This document shows, one piece after another, positions 15,928 through 25,106 of a stretch of DNA of 64,000 bases (position 1 is its first letter; each line of letters starts with the position of its first letter). Both the position numbers and the translations under genes were made by a program. The notes under the pieces are model-generated. The model was given only the letters and a program-made list of their open reading frames with translations, was not told the DNA's origin and ran no database searches. The stretch is from Firm-04 sp045600205 (GTDB taxonomy: Bacteria; Bacillota; Clostridia; Oscillospirales; Ruminococcaceae). The stretch is taken from the NCBI GenBank assembly GCA_045600205.1, contig JAZRXM010000038.1:1-64000 (forward strand). Reading direction: 5' to 3'.

Positions 15928-16869
15928 ATGCACAGTTTTCAAATTGGTGAAAACGATGCGGGACAGCGTGCGGATAAATTCCTGCGCAAAGCCTGCCCCA
16001 AGCTGCCGTCTTCCCTGCTCTATAAAACATTCCGCAAAAAGGACGTAAAATGTGACGGAAAGCGCATTCCGCCCGAAACGATTTTACAGGCAGGCAACGT
16101 CTTGCAGGTGTATCTGCCTGAAGACTGCTTCGAGGGAAAAACGGTCGCGCAGCCAAACGGTTTGCAATTGCCGCCGCCTGATGTATTCTACGAAGATACG
16201 CACATTGCACTGCTGCGGAAGCCGACAGGGCTGCCTGTCCATGCGGACGACCGCGGCACACAAGATACGCTGATTGCGCGTTTCCTGCAATATCTGATAC
16301 AAAACGGTACGTATCATCCCGAACAGGAGCAGAGTTTTACGCCTGCCCTCTGCAACCGTCTTGACCGCAACACGGAGGGGTTTGTCCTTGCGGCAAAAAC
16401 CGCCGAGGCACTGCGCTGCCTGAATGAGAAAATTCGGCTTGGTGAGGTACAGAAACAATATCTTTGCGTGGTGATCGGCGCACCGCCCAAACAGGCAGAT
16501 ATTGTCACCGCGTACCACAAAAAAATCTCTGATAACCAAGTTGTCCTCTCAGAACTGCCGCAGGACGGTTTTCGCGAGATTCGCACGGGCTACGAGATGG
16601 TTGCGCGGAAAAACGGACTTTCTCTCGTGCGCGTCACGCTTTATACGGGTCGCACTCATCAGATTCGCGCCCAGATGGCGGCACTCGGATGCCCCATTCT
16701 CGGCGATAACCGCTACGGCAATGCAAAAATCAACGCCGCGCATGGTCTGCGGCATCAACTGCTCTGTGCCTGCAAACTGCGGCTGAATTTCTCGGATACC
16801 CCATGCTGTCTTTCTGACCTTGCAGGCACCGAATGGGAGTTTCTTCCCGATTTTGCAAAGAATTTCTGA
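15928..16869 (+). CDS. RluA family pseudouridine synthase
   Basis: 313 residues: an N-terminal S4 RNA-binding domain (GQRADKFLRKACPKLPSSLLYKTFRKKDV, about 10-40) and the catalytic domain with NRLDRNTEGFVLAAKT (about 145-160), whose Asp is the catalytic residue. GRTHQIRAQMAALGCPILGD follows further on. It isomerizes uridine in rRNA or tRNA; which of the RluA/C/D specificities applies cannot be told from sequence. It starts 17 bases after the DUF5662 stop with only a weak ribosome site (AAAAGGATTG). Confidence 0.92.
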   Translation: MHSFQIGENDAGQRADKFLRKACPKLPSSLLYKTFRKKDVKCDGKRIPPETILQAGNVLQVYLPEDCFEGKTVAQPNGLQLPPPDVFYEDTHIALLRKPTGLPVHADDRGTQDTLIARFLQYLIQNGTYHPEQEQSFTPALCNRLDRNTEGFVLAAKTAEALRCLNEKIRLGEVQKQYLCVVIGAPPKQADIVTAYHKKISDNQVVLSELPQDGFREIRTGYEMVARKNGLSLVRVTLYTGRTHQIRAQMAALGCPILGDNRYGNAKINAAHGLRHQLLCACKLRLNFSDTPCCLSDLAGTEWEFLPDFAKNF

Positions 16870-16891
16870 CACCCGAAAGGATGTGAACGGT

Positions 16892-17569
16892 TTGGATAAT
16901 TCGATTCATCAGGGACATCGGCAGCGCGTCCGTGAGCGATTTCTGCAAACAGGACTCAGCGGCTTTCAGGAACATCAGATTCTCGAATTTCTGCTGTTTT
17001 ACGCCATTCCCCGCGCCGACACCAATCCGCTCGCACACCGTCTGCTGCGCCGCTTCGGCAGCCTCAATGAGGTACTTGCCGCAAGCATTCCCGCACTTCG
17101 CTCTGTGGAGGGCATGACCGAAAACGCTGCCATCTATCTTCGGCTGATTGCCTCCGTATATGCCGCATCACCTGACAAAACCTACGCGCAGGTGCCGATG
17201 AACAATCCGGCATCCATTTGCGCGTATTTTCAGCGAATCTATGCCTACGAAAATCGTGAGGTGCTGCGTCTTGCCTGTCTGGATGAACAGTTTTTCCTGC
17301 GCAACTGCCATATTCTGGAGGTCGGCACAACACGTTCCGTCACCGTGTCCATCCGCAAGATCGTGGAACACGCCATTTTTGATAACAGCAGCATCCTGAT
17401 TCTCGCGCACAATCACCCGAACAGCACGGCACAGGTTTCCCGTGAGGACATTTCCTCGACCGAACAGATCATGGGCTACCTGAAAACGCTGTCCATCGAA
17501 CTTTTTGACCACATCATTGTCGGACAGGATAACGTCATCTCCATGCGGGATACGGGCTGTCTGCTCTGA
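16892..17569 (+). CDS. radC: RadC family JAB-domain protein
   Basis: The 225-residue protein has an N-terminal helix-hairpin-helix-like part (LEFLLFYAIPRADTNPLAHRLLRRFGS) and a C-terminal JAMM metalloprotease-like domain with HNHPNSTAQVSREDI (HxHP...SxxD), which ligates zinc. RadC proteins were once called DNA repair proteins, but that role is doubtful. A TTG start at 16892 is chosen: AAAGGATGTG lies 6 bases upstream, while the open frame back to 16820 overlaps the pseudouridine synthase end. It is followed by uvrB after 31 bases. Confidence 0.88.
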   Translation: MDNSIHQGHRQRVRERFLQTGLSGFQEHQILEFLLFYAIPRADTNPLAHRLLRRFGSLNEVLAASIPALRSVEGMTENAAIYLRLIASVYAASPDKTYAQVPMNNPASICAYFQRIYAYENREVLRLACLDEQFFLRNCHILEVGTTRSVTVSIRKIVEHAIFDNSSILILAHNHPNSTAQVSREDISSTEQIMGYLKTLSIELFDHIIVGQDNVISMRDTGCLL

Positions 17570-17600
17570 CTTCGCTTTCCATACGAAAAGAGGCATTTGA

Positions 17601-19565
17601 TTGGAACAACGCAATTTTAAACTGCACGCGCCCTTTCCGCCCGCCGGCGACCAGCCCAAAGCCATCGCGGAACTTGTGAAAGGCTTCGAATCGGGCAAAA
17701 AAGAGCAGATTCTGCTCGGCGTAACGGGCTCGGGCAAAACCTATACCATGGCAAATGTCATTGCCGCACGCAACAAGCCTACGCTGATCCTCGCACACAA
17801 CAAGATTCTCGCAGCGCAGCTCTGCTCCGAATTCAAGGAATTTTTCCCCGAAAATGCCGTGGAATACTTTGTTTCTTACTACGACTACTACCAGCCGGAA
17901 GCCTATATTCCCAGCACCGACAGCTATATCGAAAAGGATTCTTCCATCAACAACGACATCGACCGCCTGCGACATTCCGCAACCATGGCTCTCGCAGAAC
18001 GCTCCGATGTCATTATTGTATCTTCGGTATCCTGTATCTATTCGCTCGGCGCACCCGAGGAATACCGCAGAATGACCGTTTCTCTGCGCCCAAATATGGA
18101 GATTTCCCGCGAAGAACTCATGGAACGGCTGATCGCTATCCAGTATCAGCGCAATGACATCGCTTTGGAGCGCGGTAATTTCCGTGTACACGGCGATGTA
18201 GTCGATATCTGCCCTGTCAACACCAACGAAAACGCCATCCGTGTTGAATTTTTCGGAGATGAAATTGACCGCATCACCGAAATCGAGATTCTCTCAGGCG
18301 AGATCAAGGCAACCTTGCAGCACGCCATGATCTTCCCCGCAAGCCACTATGTCGTATCCGGGGACAAGTTAGAGGATGCCATTGCGGAATTGCAGCAGGA
18401 GCTTGCAGAACGCGTCGCTTTCTTTGAGGGGAACAACCAGTTTATCGAGGCGCAGCGCATTGCACAGCGCACCAATTATGACATCGAAATGCTGCGTGAG
18501 ATCGGAATGTGCAGCGGCATCGAAAACTACTCGCGTGTCCTTGCAAGACGCGCCCCGGGCTCGCGCCCCTATACCCTGCTCGACCACTTTCCCGAGGATT
18601 TCCTGCTGATTGTTGACGAATCCCATGTGACGCTGCCGCAGGTCGGCGGAATGTTTGCCGGCGACCATGCCCGCAAGCAGACACTTGTGGATTACGGTTT
18701 CCGCCTGCCAAGCGCATTTGATAACCGACCGCTGAATTACAGCGAATTTACGAATAAAATTCACGAGGCGATGTATGTCAGCGCAACCCCCGGCAAGCTC
18801 GAAGCGGAACGCGCCTCACAAACCGTGGAGCAGGTCATCCGCCCGACAGGTCTGGTCGATCCCGAGATCATCGTCAAGCCCGTCGAGGGTCAGATCGAAG
18901 ATCTGCTCTCCGAGATCAACAAGCGCACAGAGAAAAACGAGCGTGTCCTTATCACGACGCTCACCAAGCGCATGGCAGAGGATCTGACCGCATTTTTACG
19001 CAGTATGCAGGTGCGCGTGCGCTATATGCACCACGACATTGACACCATTGAGCGCATGGAGATCATCCGTGACCTGCGGCTTGGCGAATTCGATGTTCTC
19101 GTCGGCATCAACCTGCTGCGCGAGGGTCTGGATCTGCCTGAAGTATCGCTCGTTGCCATTCTCGATGCCGACAAAGAAGGCTTCCTGCGCTCGGAAACCT
19201 CGCTGATACAAACAATCGGACGTGCCGCACGTAATGCGGAGGGTGTTGTCATCCTCTACGCAGACTGCGTCACGGGCAGTATGGAACGCGCCATCCGTGA
19301 AACCGAACGCCGCCGCGCCATCCAGACCGCCTACAACGAGGAACACGGCATCATTCCGCAAACCATCATCAAAGATGTGCGTGACGTCATCGAAATTGCA
19401 AGCCGCGACACCACGGAGCAGGCATCCGCAAAGAAGCTGACACGCCCTGAGCGTGAAGCTCTGATTCGTGACCTCACCGCACAGATGAAAGAAGCCGCCA
19501 AACTGCTCGAATTTGAACACGCTGCGTATTTGCGTGATAAAATCAAGCAACTGCGCGGAAAATAA
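17601..19565 (+). CDS. uvrB: excinuclease ABC subunit UvrB
   Basis: The 654-residue protein is full length. Walker A GVTGSGKT is at residues 40-47, and the beta-hairpin segment YFVSYYDYYQPEAYIP (about 90-105), which inserts at damaged DNA, is present. DESH lies at about 339, helicase motifs such as GRAARN follow, and a C-terminal UVR domain (LIRDLTAQMKEAAKLLEFEHA) binds UvrC. The start is TTG with AAAGAGG seven bases upstream. UvrA and UvrC genes are not in the window. It works in nucleotide excision repair together with Mfd, encoded at 58.6 kb. Confidence 0.98.
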   Translation: MEQRNFKLHAPFPPAGDQPKAIAELVKGFESGKKEQILLGVTGSGKTYTMANVIAARNKPTLILAHNKILAAQLCSEFKEFFPENAVEYFVSYYDYYQPEAYIPSTDSYIEKDSSINNDIDRLRHSATMALAERSDVIIVSSVSCIYSLGAPEEYRRMTVSLRPNMEISREELMERLIAIQYQRNDIALERGNFRVHGDVVDICPVNTNENAIRVEFFGDEIDRITEIEILSGEIKATLQHAMIFPASHYVVSGDKLEDAIAELQQELAERVAFFEGNNQFIEAQRIAQRTNYDIEMLREIGMCSGIENYSRVLARRAPGSRPYTLLDHFPEDFLLIVDESHVTLPQVGGMFAGDHARKQTLVDYGFRLPSAFDNRPLNYSEFTNKIHEAMYVSATPGKLEAERASQTVEQVIRPTGLVDPEIIVKPVEGQIEDLLSEINKRTEKNERVLITTLTKRMAEDLTAFLRSMQVRVRYMHHDIDTIERMEIIRDLRLGEFDVLVGINLLREGLDLPEVSLVAILDADKEGFLRSETSLIQTIGRAARNAEGVVILYADCVTGSMERAIRETERRRAIQTAYNEEHGIIPQTIIKDVRDVIEIASRDTTEQASAKKLTRPEREALIRDLTAQMKEAAKLLEFEHAAYLRDKIKQLRGK

Positions 19566-19588
19566 TCATGCAAGCAAAGGAGCATACC

Positions 19589-20272
19589 ATGGAGCCCATT
19601 GCATATATGAAAAACGATTTCTCCAGTAAATTCGGCATTCCGCGGCAAAGCGGTCTGATTCCCGAACTGAAAGGCCAAATTGTTTTTCTGCCTGCGTACA
19701 GCCGCCCTGAAGCCGTCCGCGGACTCGAAGATTTTTCGCATATCTGGCTGCTCTGGGAGTTTTCAGAGGCGAAAAAGCCGGACGGAAAAGGCTGGTCCGC
19801 TACGGTGCGCCCCCCGCGTCTCGGCGGAAACAAGCGTGTCGGCGTTTTCGCGACCCGTTCACCATTCCGCCCGAATTCCATCGGGCTTTCCTGCGTCAAA
19901 CTAGACGGCATCCGCATTGAGGATACACAGGTGATACTGGATGTATCGGGTGTTGATTTGCTCGATGGTACGCCGATTTACGACATCAAACCATACATCC
20001 CGTTCACTGACTGTCATCCCGATGCCTCCGAAGGCTATACCGCGCAGACCCGCACGCATCTGCTGGAGGTTTCCGACCCTGACGGGCTGCTGGAGATTCT
20101 CCCCACAGAACAGCGCGCCGCCGCATTTGCGGTTCTGGAGCAAGACCCACGCCCCGGATACAGCGACGATAAAGAACGTATCTACGGCGTATTATATGCA
20201 GGATGCGACATCCGTTTCCGCGTGGACGGTACGCGGCTGACCGTTGTGGAAGTTCAGCCGCCCCAAACTTGA
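19589..20272 (+). CDS. trmO: tRNA m6t6A37 methyltransferase TrmO
   Basis: A 227-residue protein of the TrmO/TsaA (YaeB) family: PIAYMKNDFSSKFGIPRQSG at the N terminus, RVGVFATRSPFRPNSIGLSCVKL at about residues 80-102 and LLDGTPIYDIKPYIPF at about 121-136. These form the SAM-binding beta-barrel active site. The enzyme N6-methylates threonylcarbamoyladenosine at position 37 of tRNA-Thr. AAAGGAG lies 6 bases before the chosen ATG (19589). It starts 23 bases after uvrB. Confidence 0.93.
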   Translation: MEPIAYMKNDFSSKFGIPRQSGLIPELKGQIVFLPAYSRPEAVRGLEDFSHIWLLWEFSEAKKPDGKGWSATVRPPRLGGNKRVGVFATRSPFRPNSIGLSCVKLDGIRIEDTQVILDVSGVDLLDGTPIYDIKPYIPFTDCHPDASEGYTAQTRTHLLEVSDPDGLLEILPTEQRAAAFAVLEQDPRPGYSDDKERIYGVLYAGCDIRFRVDGTRLTVVEVQPPQT

Positions 20273-20297
20273 CATTCCCGCGAAAGTTTGCTATACT
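20269..20297 (+). promoter_or_regulatory. sigma-A promoter of the DtxR-rimM-trmD operon
   Basis: TTGACA (20269-20274), 17-base spacer, TATACT (20292-20297). The -35 box overlaps the trmO stop. Confidence 0.85.
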
Positions 20298-20327
20298 ATA
20301 TAGAATCCTACGGAAAGGCGGTGCGGC

Positions 20328-20723
20328 ATGATCAAACTCTACGAATCGGGCGAGAATTACCTCGAAGCGATTTTGATCCTCGGCAAGCAGGGCGAAGCGG
20401 TGCGCTCTATTGATATTGCGCATCTGATGCAGGTTTCCAAGCCGAGCGTCAGCCGCGCAGTCGGCATTTTACGCGACGGCGGCTTCATTCTGGTTGACGC
20501 AGAGGGATTCATTTCTCTCACCGAAACAGGCTTGGAGGTCGCTGAACGCATCTACGAGCGGCACCGTGTTCTGACCGACTGGCTGGTCGATCTGGGCGTG
20601 CCCGAGGAAATCGCCTCGGAGGATGCCTGCAAACTGGAACACGATATCAGTGCCGTATCGTTTGAAGCACTGAAAAATCACCTGCGCGAATCGCATCCGA
20701 GCGTGCAGACACCTGAAACATAA
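20328..20723 (+). CDS. DtxR/MntR family metal-dependent regulator
   Basis: A 131-residue protein with the N-terminal winged helix (YLEAILIL, VRSIDIAHLMQVSKPSVSRAVGILRDGGFI) and the metal-binding dimerization domain (ERHRVLTDWLVDLGVPEEIASEDACKLEHDIS). Glu/His/Cys ligand positions in the latter point to Mn or Fe sensing. It lacks the C-terminal SH3/FeoA-like domain, as in MntR. Its target operator is unknown. AAAGGCGGTG precedes the ATG. It is followed 14 bases later by rimM, so a metal regulator leads a ribosome-maturation operon. Confidence 0.9.
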   Translation: MIKLYESGENYLEAILILGKQGEAVRSIDIAHLMQVSKPSVSRAVGILRDGGFILVDAEGFISLTETGLEVAERIYERHRVLTDWLVDLGVPEEIASEDACKLEHDISAVSFEALKNHLRESHPSVQTPET

Positions 20724-20737
20724 AGGAGCATTTCTCC

Positions 20738-21253
20738 ATGAAAAAACAATATCTCGAAATCGGAAAAATCGTCAGCATCCACGGTCTGAATGGCGTATGC
20801 AAAGTCCAGCCGTGGTGCGATGACCCCGCATTTCTCTGCGAATTTGACACGCTCTATCGCGGAAAACTGCACGCCCCGATGCACCTCACCGATGCCCGCG
20901 TCCAGAAAAATATGGTTCTGGCAAAATTTGAGGGCGTCGATACCCCCGAACAGGCAGAGGCTCTCCGCGGCACGGTGCTGTATATGAACCGCGATGATGT
21001 CGAGCTAGATGAAGACAGCTATTTTATACAAGATTTAATCGGGCTTGCGGTCGTGGACGCCGATGACGGACACGAATACGGCAAACTGGCAGATGTTCTC
21101 CAGACAGGCGCAAATGACGTATACACGGTGAAAACAGAAAGCGGCAAAGAATTGCTCGTTCCCGTGATCCCCGACGTCGTACTGAATGTGGATCCGGAAG
21201 CAGAGAAAATTACCATCCGTCCGCTGAAAGGGCTGTTTGACGATGCAGATTGA
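20738..21253 (+). CDS. rimM: ribosome maturation factor RimM
   Basis: 171 residues: an N-terminal RimM beta-barrel (YLEIGKIVSIHGLNGVCKVQPW) and a C-terminal PRC-barrel (DLIGLAVVDADDGHEYGKLADVL ... LLVPVIPDVVLNVDPEAEKI). It binds S19 and helps mature the 30S head. AAAGGAGC lies ahead of the ATG. The stop overlaps trmD by 11 bases. Many Firmicutes have rpsP and a KH gene upstream and rplS downstream; here neither is adjacent. Confidence 0.96.
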   Translation: MKKQYLEIGKIVSIHGLNGVCKVQPWCDDPAFLCEFDTLYRGKLHAPMHLTDARVQKNMVLAKFEGVDTPEQAEALRGTVLYMNRDDVELDEDSYFIQDLIGLAVVDADDGHEYGKLADVLQTGANDVYTVKTESGKELLVPVIPDVVLNVDPEAEKITIRPLKGLFDDAD

Positions 21254-21947
21254 AATTGCTACCCTGTTCCCCGAAATGTGCGAATCTGTGCTATCTACCA
21301 GCATCATCGGCAGAGCGCGTGCCAAAGGCGCACTCACCGTCAACTGCCACCAGATTCGTGATTACACCACCGATAAGCACAATCGCGTGGACGATTCACC
21401 GTTTGGCGGCGGTATGGGCATGGTCATGCAGGCGCAGCCTGTCTACGACTGCTGGAAAGCCGTATGCGCACAATCCGAATTACCCACGCATACCATATAT
21501 CTCTCCCCGAAAGGCAAAACGCTCACGCAAAGCCGCGTGCGGGAATTGGCACTGATGCCGCGGCTGTTTCTGCTCTGCGGACACTACGAGGGCATTGACC
21601 AGCGCGTACTGGACAAAATCGTGGATGAGGAAATTTCCATCGGCGATTACGTGGTGACGGGCGGCGAATTGCCCGCGCTGATTCTGACGGACGCCGTAGC
21701 GAGAATGTGCGAAAATGTCCTGCCCTCGCCCGATGCCTACACCGAGGAGAGCCATTTTTCCGGGCTGCTCGAATATCCGCAGTTCACCCGCCCCGAGGTC
21801 TGGGAGGGCGAAGCGGTACCGCCTGTCCTGCTGTCAGGACATCATAAGAATATTGCGGCATGGCGTGCGCAGGAAAGCGAACGCATCACCCGTGAAAGAC
21901 GCCCTGACCTTTGGGCAATATGGTCAAAACAGCCTGAATCGACATGA
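21243..21947 (+). CDS. trmD: tRNA (guanine37-N1)-methyltransferase TrmD
   Basis: 234 residues of the SPOUT class: IEIATLFPEMCES at the start, DDSPFGGGMGMVMQ at about 50-63, LLCGHYEGIDQRVLD at about 110-124 and the knot EEISIGDYVVTGGELPALI at about 130-148. It methylates G37 in tRNAs reading CNN codons and prevents frameshifts. ATG 21243 is preferred over TTG 21237, with AAAGGG upstream inside rimM; the genes overlap. Confidence 0.96.
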   Translation: MQIEIATLFPEMCESVLSTSIIGRARAKGALTVNCHQIRDYTTDKHNRVDDSPFGGGMGMVMQAQPVYDCWKAVCAQSELPTHTIYLSPKGKTLTQSRVRELALMPRLFLLCGHYEGIDQRVLDKIVDEEISIGDYVVTGGELPALILTDAVARMCENVLPSPDAYTEESHFSGLLEYPQFTRPEVWEGEAVPPVLLSGHHKNIAAWRAQESERITRERRPDLWAIWSKQPEST

Positions 21948-22336
21948 AATCTGTTAGGTTGAACAAAATACAATGTTGAAAACTAGGGGCTATCCACAAT
22001 GGTTTTCAACAATTTCAACAGTTTCGATTCGTGAAGTTGCCCAAACAGACCGTTGCAATATTCTCCCGAATTTAGCATTCCGCAGAAATTTTCCCGAAAA
22101 ATCTCTTTTTGTGGATATATCACGTTGACTATGTGCACATTTCTCTGTATAATGATGTCATAAGCCTTGCGGGATTGGTGGGTTGTCCTGCCTGTTTGTA
22201 TAGAGGTTACATCACAAAAGCAAGCAGGCCATTACATTCTGAAATGATGTATCGCGCCAAACCACTCATTCCCATACGACGGGATGCAGGGCATTGTCAC
22301 TTTCTTATGTCAGAAATCATAAAGGAGAGAAAATTT
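21948..22336 (+). promoter_or_regulatory. upstream region and 180-base leader of the HPr gene
   Basis: Between trmD and the HPr gene lies a consensus promoter, TTGACT (22125-22130), 17-base spacer, TATAAT (22148-22153). The leader of about 180 bases contains GCCTGTTTG (about 22190) that can pair with CAAGCAGGC (about 22221). Upstream is an inverted pair GTTGAAAAC / GTTTTCAAC around CTATCCACAATG. No gene is seen in the first 180 bases. Confidence 0.55.
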
Positions 22337-22609
22337 ATGTGTATCAAAGATGTCATGGTTCAGAATCAGGTGGGTCTGCACGCACGTCCTGCAACCTTCT
22401 TCATTCAGAAAGCAAATGAGTTCCGCTCTGCAATCTGGATCGAGAAAGAGGAGCGCCGTGTCAATGCAAAGAGCCTGCTCGGTATCCTTTCCCTCGGCAT
22501 TGTCGGCGGTACCGCAATCCGCATCATTGCAGACGGCACCGACGAGGAACAGGCTGTCGCTTCTCTGGTTGAGCTTGTAGACAGCGGTTTCAGCGATGAG
22601 AGCCGCTAA
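22337..22609 (+). CDS. HPr family phosphocarrier protein
   Basis: The 90-residue protein has the PTS phosphocarrier signature QVGLHARPATFFI with His15, phosphorylated by enzyme I. NAKSLLGILSLGI contains Ser46, the HPr kinase site used in Firmicute carbon catabolite control. Both regulatory residues are present, so transport and signalling roles are both possible. AAAGGAGAG precedes the ATG; the longer frame from 22109 crosses the promoter and is rejected. It is monocistronic with its own promoter and terminator. No other PTS gene is in the window. Confidence 0.92.
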   Translation: MCIKDVMVQNQVGLHARPATFFIQKANEFRSAIWIEKEERRVNAKSLLGILSLGIVGGTAIRIIADGTDEEQAVASLVELVDSGFSDESR

Positions 22610-22632
22610 GTTCCAATTTGATATGATGTAAT

Positions 22633-22668
22633 GAAAAGGGGCGTTTCTGCACGAAACGTCCCTTTTTC
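22633..22668. terminator. bidirectional terminator, HPr gene and spoIVB
   Basis: AAAAGGGGCGTTTC TGCAC GAAACGTCCCTTTTT between convergent genes. Confidence 0.9.
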
Positions 22669-22669
22669 T

Positions 22670-23881
22670 TCAGCTTTCCAGTTGTGATACCGTCTGCGCA
22701 AACATATTCTCTGCCAGAATTCCGTATCCGCGGGTCGGGTCTTTCAGAAAAACATGCGTCACCGCACCGATCAGTTTGCCGTCCTGCACAATCGGACTGC
22801 CGCTCATACCCTGTACAATGCCGCCGCTTTGCTCCAACAGTTTCTCATCCGTGACACGCACCACAAGATTATGTGTCCCGGCACCGCCGCCGTGCAGTTC
22901 CTCAATTTTCACTTTGTAGGCACGCGGAATATCCCCGTGCATCGTGGTATACAGTTCTGCATCGCCCAGCCGCACATCCTGCTGAAAGCCCAATGGCACC
23001 AGCAAAGATGCCGTCTGCGGCAACGCATCCAGAATACCGAATACGCCGCTTGTATTATTCGAAAGCAGCGTACCAATCGGCTTTTCTGTGTCAAAATGAC
23101 CATGCAGCTCCCCTGCACGCCCTGCGCTGCCCGCCAACACCTCGGATACCGCTGCACGCAGCACATCTCCTGAGGCAAGCGGAATCTGTTCGCCCGTATC
23201 AGGGTCACAGACTGCATGACCAAGCCCCGCAAACCTTACCGTGCCGTTTTCTGCGGGCAGATAATAGGTCACTGTGCCGATGCCTGCGGTACTGTCACGC
23301 ACCCACATTCCTGTCTGATAACAACTGTGCAGACTCGAATAGGACGGCTGCACCGATACCGTTTGACGGATACCATCACGCAAAAATGTCACGGAAACCG
23401 CATCGCCGCCCGACAACTGTACCGCACGCTGCAAATCGGGATTGCCCGTGACAGGCTTGCCGTTGACTGCCTGAATCACATCCCCGACCGCAATGCCTGC
23501 CTCTTTTGCAGGACAGCATACCCCGCCAAGCCCTGTCACATCGCTGAGAGATACCACCATGACACCCGCCATCGTCATCCGTATGCCAAACGGCTCTCCG
23601 CCTACATAAACCTGCGTTGGCTCTACGGGCGTCAGCGCAACCGTTTTGACGGGTATCACCCCAAACAGCCGCACCTGTGCCTGCCGAATCTGTGGCACCG
23701 TCTGCGCATCGACATTCACCGTGACAGGCAATGCCGTTGCAATACTCAGCGGCTTGTCCGTTTCCAGATAATAGTGGTCAGGGAGCGTTCCTGCATAATA
23801 TCCCGCCGCACCAATGCTCAACATCAGCGCACCGAGAATGCCTGCGGCAAATTGCAAAAATCGCTTTTTGATTTTTCGCAT
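22670..23881 (-). CDS. spoIVB: SpoIVB peptidase (S55)
   Basis: 403 residues: an N-terminal membrane anchor (FLQFAAGILGALMLSIGAAGYY), a PDZ domain (AGVMVVSLSDV ... GIAVGDVIQAVNGKPV, about 105-185) and the S55 serine peptidase domain. The latter shows GLGHAVCD (His at about 222) and GMSGSP (Ser at about 361). In Bacillus it is secreted from the forespore and signals pro-sigma-K processing through SpoIVFA. AAAGGAG lies 10 bases before ATG 23881. It is divergent from spo0A, whereas in Bacillus and many clostridia the two are collinear. Confidence 0.94.
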   Translation of the reverse strand: MRKIKKRFLQFAAGILGALMLSIGAAGYYAGTLPDHYYLETDKPLSIATALPVTVNVDAQTVPQIRQAQVRLFGVIPVKTVALTPVEPTQVYVGGEPFGIRMTMAGVMVVSLSDVTGLGGVCCPAKEAGIAVGDVIQAVNGKPVTGNPDLQRAVQLSGGDAVSVTFLRDGIRQTVSVQPSYSSLHSCYQTGMWVRDSTAGIGTVTYYLPAENGTVRFAGLGHAVCDPDTGEQIPLASGDVLRAAVSEVLAGSAGRAGELHGHFDTEKPIGTLLSNNTSGVFGILDALPQTASLLVPLGFQQDVRLGDAELYTTMHGDIPRAYKVKIEELHGGGAGTHNLVVRVTDEKLLEQSGGIVQGMSGSPIVQDGKLIGAVTHVFLKDPTRGYGILAENMFAQTVSQLES

Positions 23882-24304
23882 ATTCCATCTTCTCCTTTGC
23901 GGCGATTTGTGATACCGCACAGAATTAGCATGGACGTTTTTTCACGCGATAATCAGTCAAGTGATGCCAGAATCAGCGGCGAATTTCGGAAAGATGCGTA
24001 TTTACAAAGAATCAATACGTTTCCTTCCGAAATCTGCCGAGGAAATACCCGATATTTTCCAAAATTGCAGGTTTGACCGCATCACACGCCGACAGCTTTC
24101 TCATATTCCCGACAGACTTCGGCGGATAATGACAAAATCCGCGCTGCAAATCATGTCAAATCATCGTGTAATCGTATATTTTAATGTATTCGTGCAAAGC
24201 AGTCATCCCTCGACAAAATCAGTGTTTCTTTCCTCTTTTTCGCTCTTGCAATCTCCATGCTGACCATGCTAAAATAGAGATACAATGCAAAAGGAGGTAA
24301 AACC
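23882..24304. promoter_or_regulatory. spoIVB-spo0A divergent control region
   Basis: A 423-base gene-free region. On the plus strand TTGCAA (24246-24251), 18-base spacer, TAAAAT (24270-24275) is a plausible spo0A promoter. CTCGACAAAA (24209-24218) is the reverse complement of a one-mismatch 0A box. No clear sigma-A promoter is seen for spoIVB, consistent with forespore sigma-G control in Bacillus. Confidence 0.5.
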
Positions 24305-25066
24305 ATGCAAAAGCAAGTCAAAGTTTTGATCGGAGATGATACCGCAGAATATGGCGTTTCCTGCGCCAGCGTTCTGCGCTCTCAGGGAATGTACGCCTAC
24401 ACCCGCCCCAAGAACGGCAACACCGTTCTGGAATCCATCCGAAAGGACACACCCGATGTCGTTGTCATTGACGCAGTACTGCCCCATATGGATGCCATCG
24501 AGCTGATGAAAAAAGCCAACACAGGCAGCGGAAAACGTCCCGCATTTATCGTTACCTCGTCCTACGACAACAGTTTCGTCGAGCAGCAGGTAATGCAAAG
24601 CGGTGCAGCCTATTTCATGCTCAAACCTTTCGATCTGGAGGTACTTGGCGAGCGCATCGCCCTGCTGACCAACAAGCAGCCACTCAGCAACTTTACGAGC
24701 CGTACCAATCAGGATCTGGCAGTCACCGTCACGGACATCATCCATCAGCTTGGCGTTCCCGCGCATATCAAAGGCTACCACTATCTTCGGGCGGCAATCG
24801 TCAGCGCGTATCACGACCCTGAATTACTCGAAAGCGTCACCAAACAGCTTTATCCCAAGGTCGCAGACCAATTTGAAACCACTCCCTCGCGTGTCGAGCG
24901 AGCCATTCGCCACGCCATTGAAATCGCGTGGGACAGAGGAAATCTGGACACGCTCAACGCCTTTTTCGGATACACCGTCAACACCTGCAAGGGCAAGCCG
25001 ACAAACTCCGAATTTATCGCGCTGATTACCGACAAACTACGTCTGCAAAATCGTGAAGCAAGCTGA
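24305..25066 (+). CDS. spo0A: sporulation master regulator Spo0A
   Basis: 253 residues: a receiver domain with acidic pair D11/D12, phosphoacceptor D56 (VVVIDAVLPHMDAIEL) and K107 (MLKPFD), a linker, and the Spo0A DNA-binding domain. The latter runs VTDIIHQLGVPAHIKGYHYL ... YPKVADQFETTPSRVERAIRHAIE ... FFGYTVNTCKGKPTNSEFIA and includes the recognition helix. Phosphorylated Spo0A binds TGTCGAA boxes and commits cells to sporulation. AAAGGAGG precedes the ATG. The presence of both spo0A and spoIVB supports a sporulating host. Confidence 0.97.
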   Translation: MQKQVKVLIGDDTAEYGVSCASVLRSQGMYAYTRPKNGNTVLESIRKDTPDVVVIDAVLPHMDAIELMKKANTGSGKRPAFIVTSSYDNSFVEQQVMQSGAAYFMLKPFDLEVLGERIALLTNKQPLSNFTSRTNQDLAVTVTDIIHQLGVPAHIKGYHYLRAAIVSAYHDPELLESVTKQLYPKVADQFETTPSRVERAIRHAIEIAWDRGNLDTLNAFFGYTVNTCKGKPTNSEFIALITDKLRLQNREAS

Positions 25067-25106
25067 TATTCCACGTATCAGCTGAAATAAAAGGAGGATT
25101 ATCACT

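Noticed and set aside
16820..16891. In-frame N-terminal extension of RadC overlapping the RluA-type gene
   Set aside because: The TTG at 16892 has a good ribosome site and matches the usual RadC start; the extension has neither.
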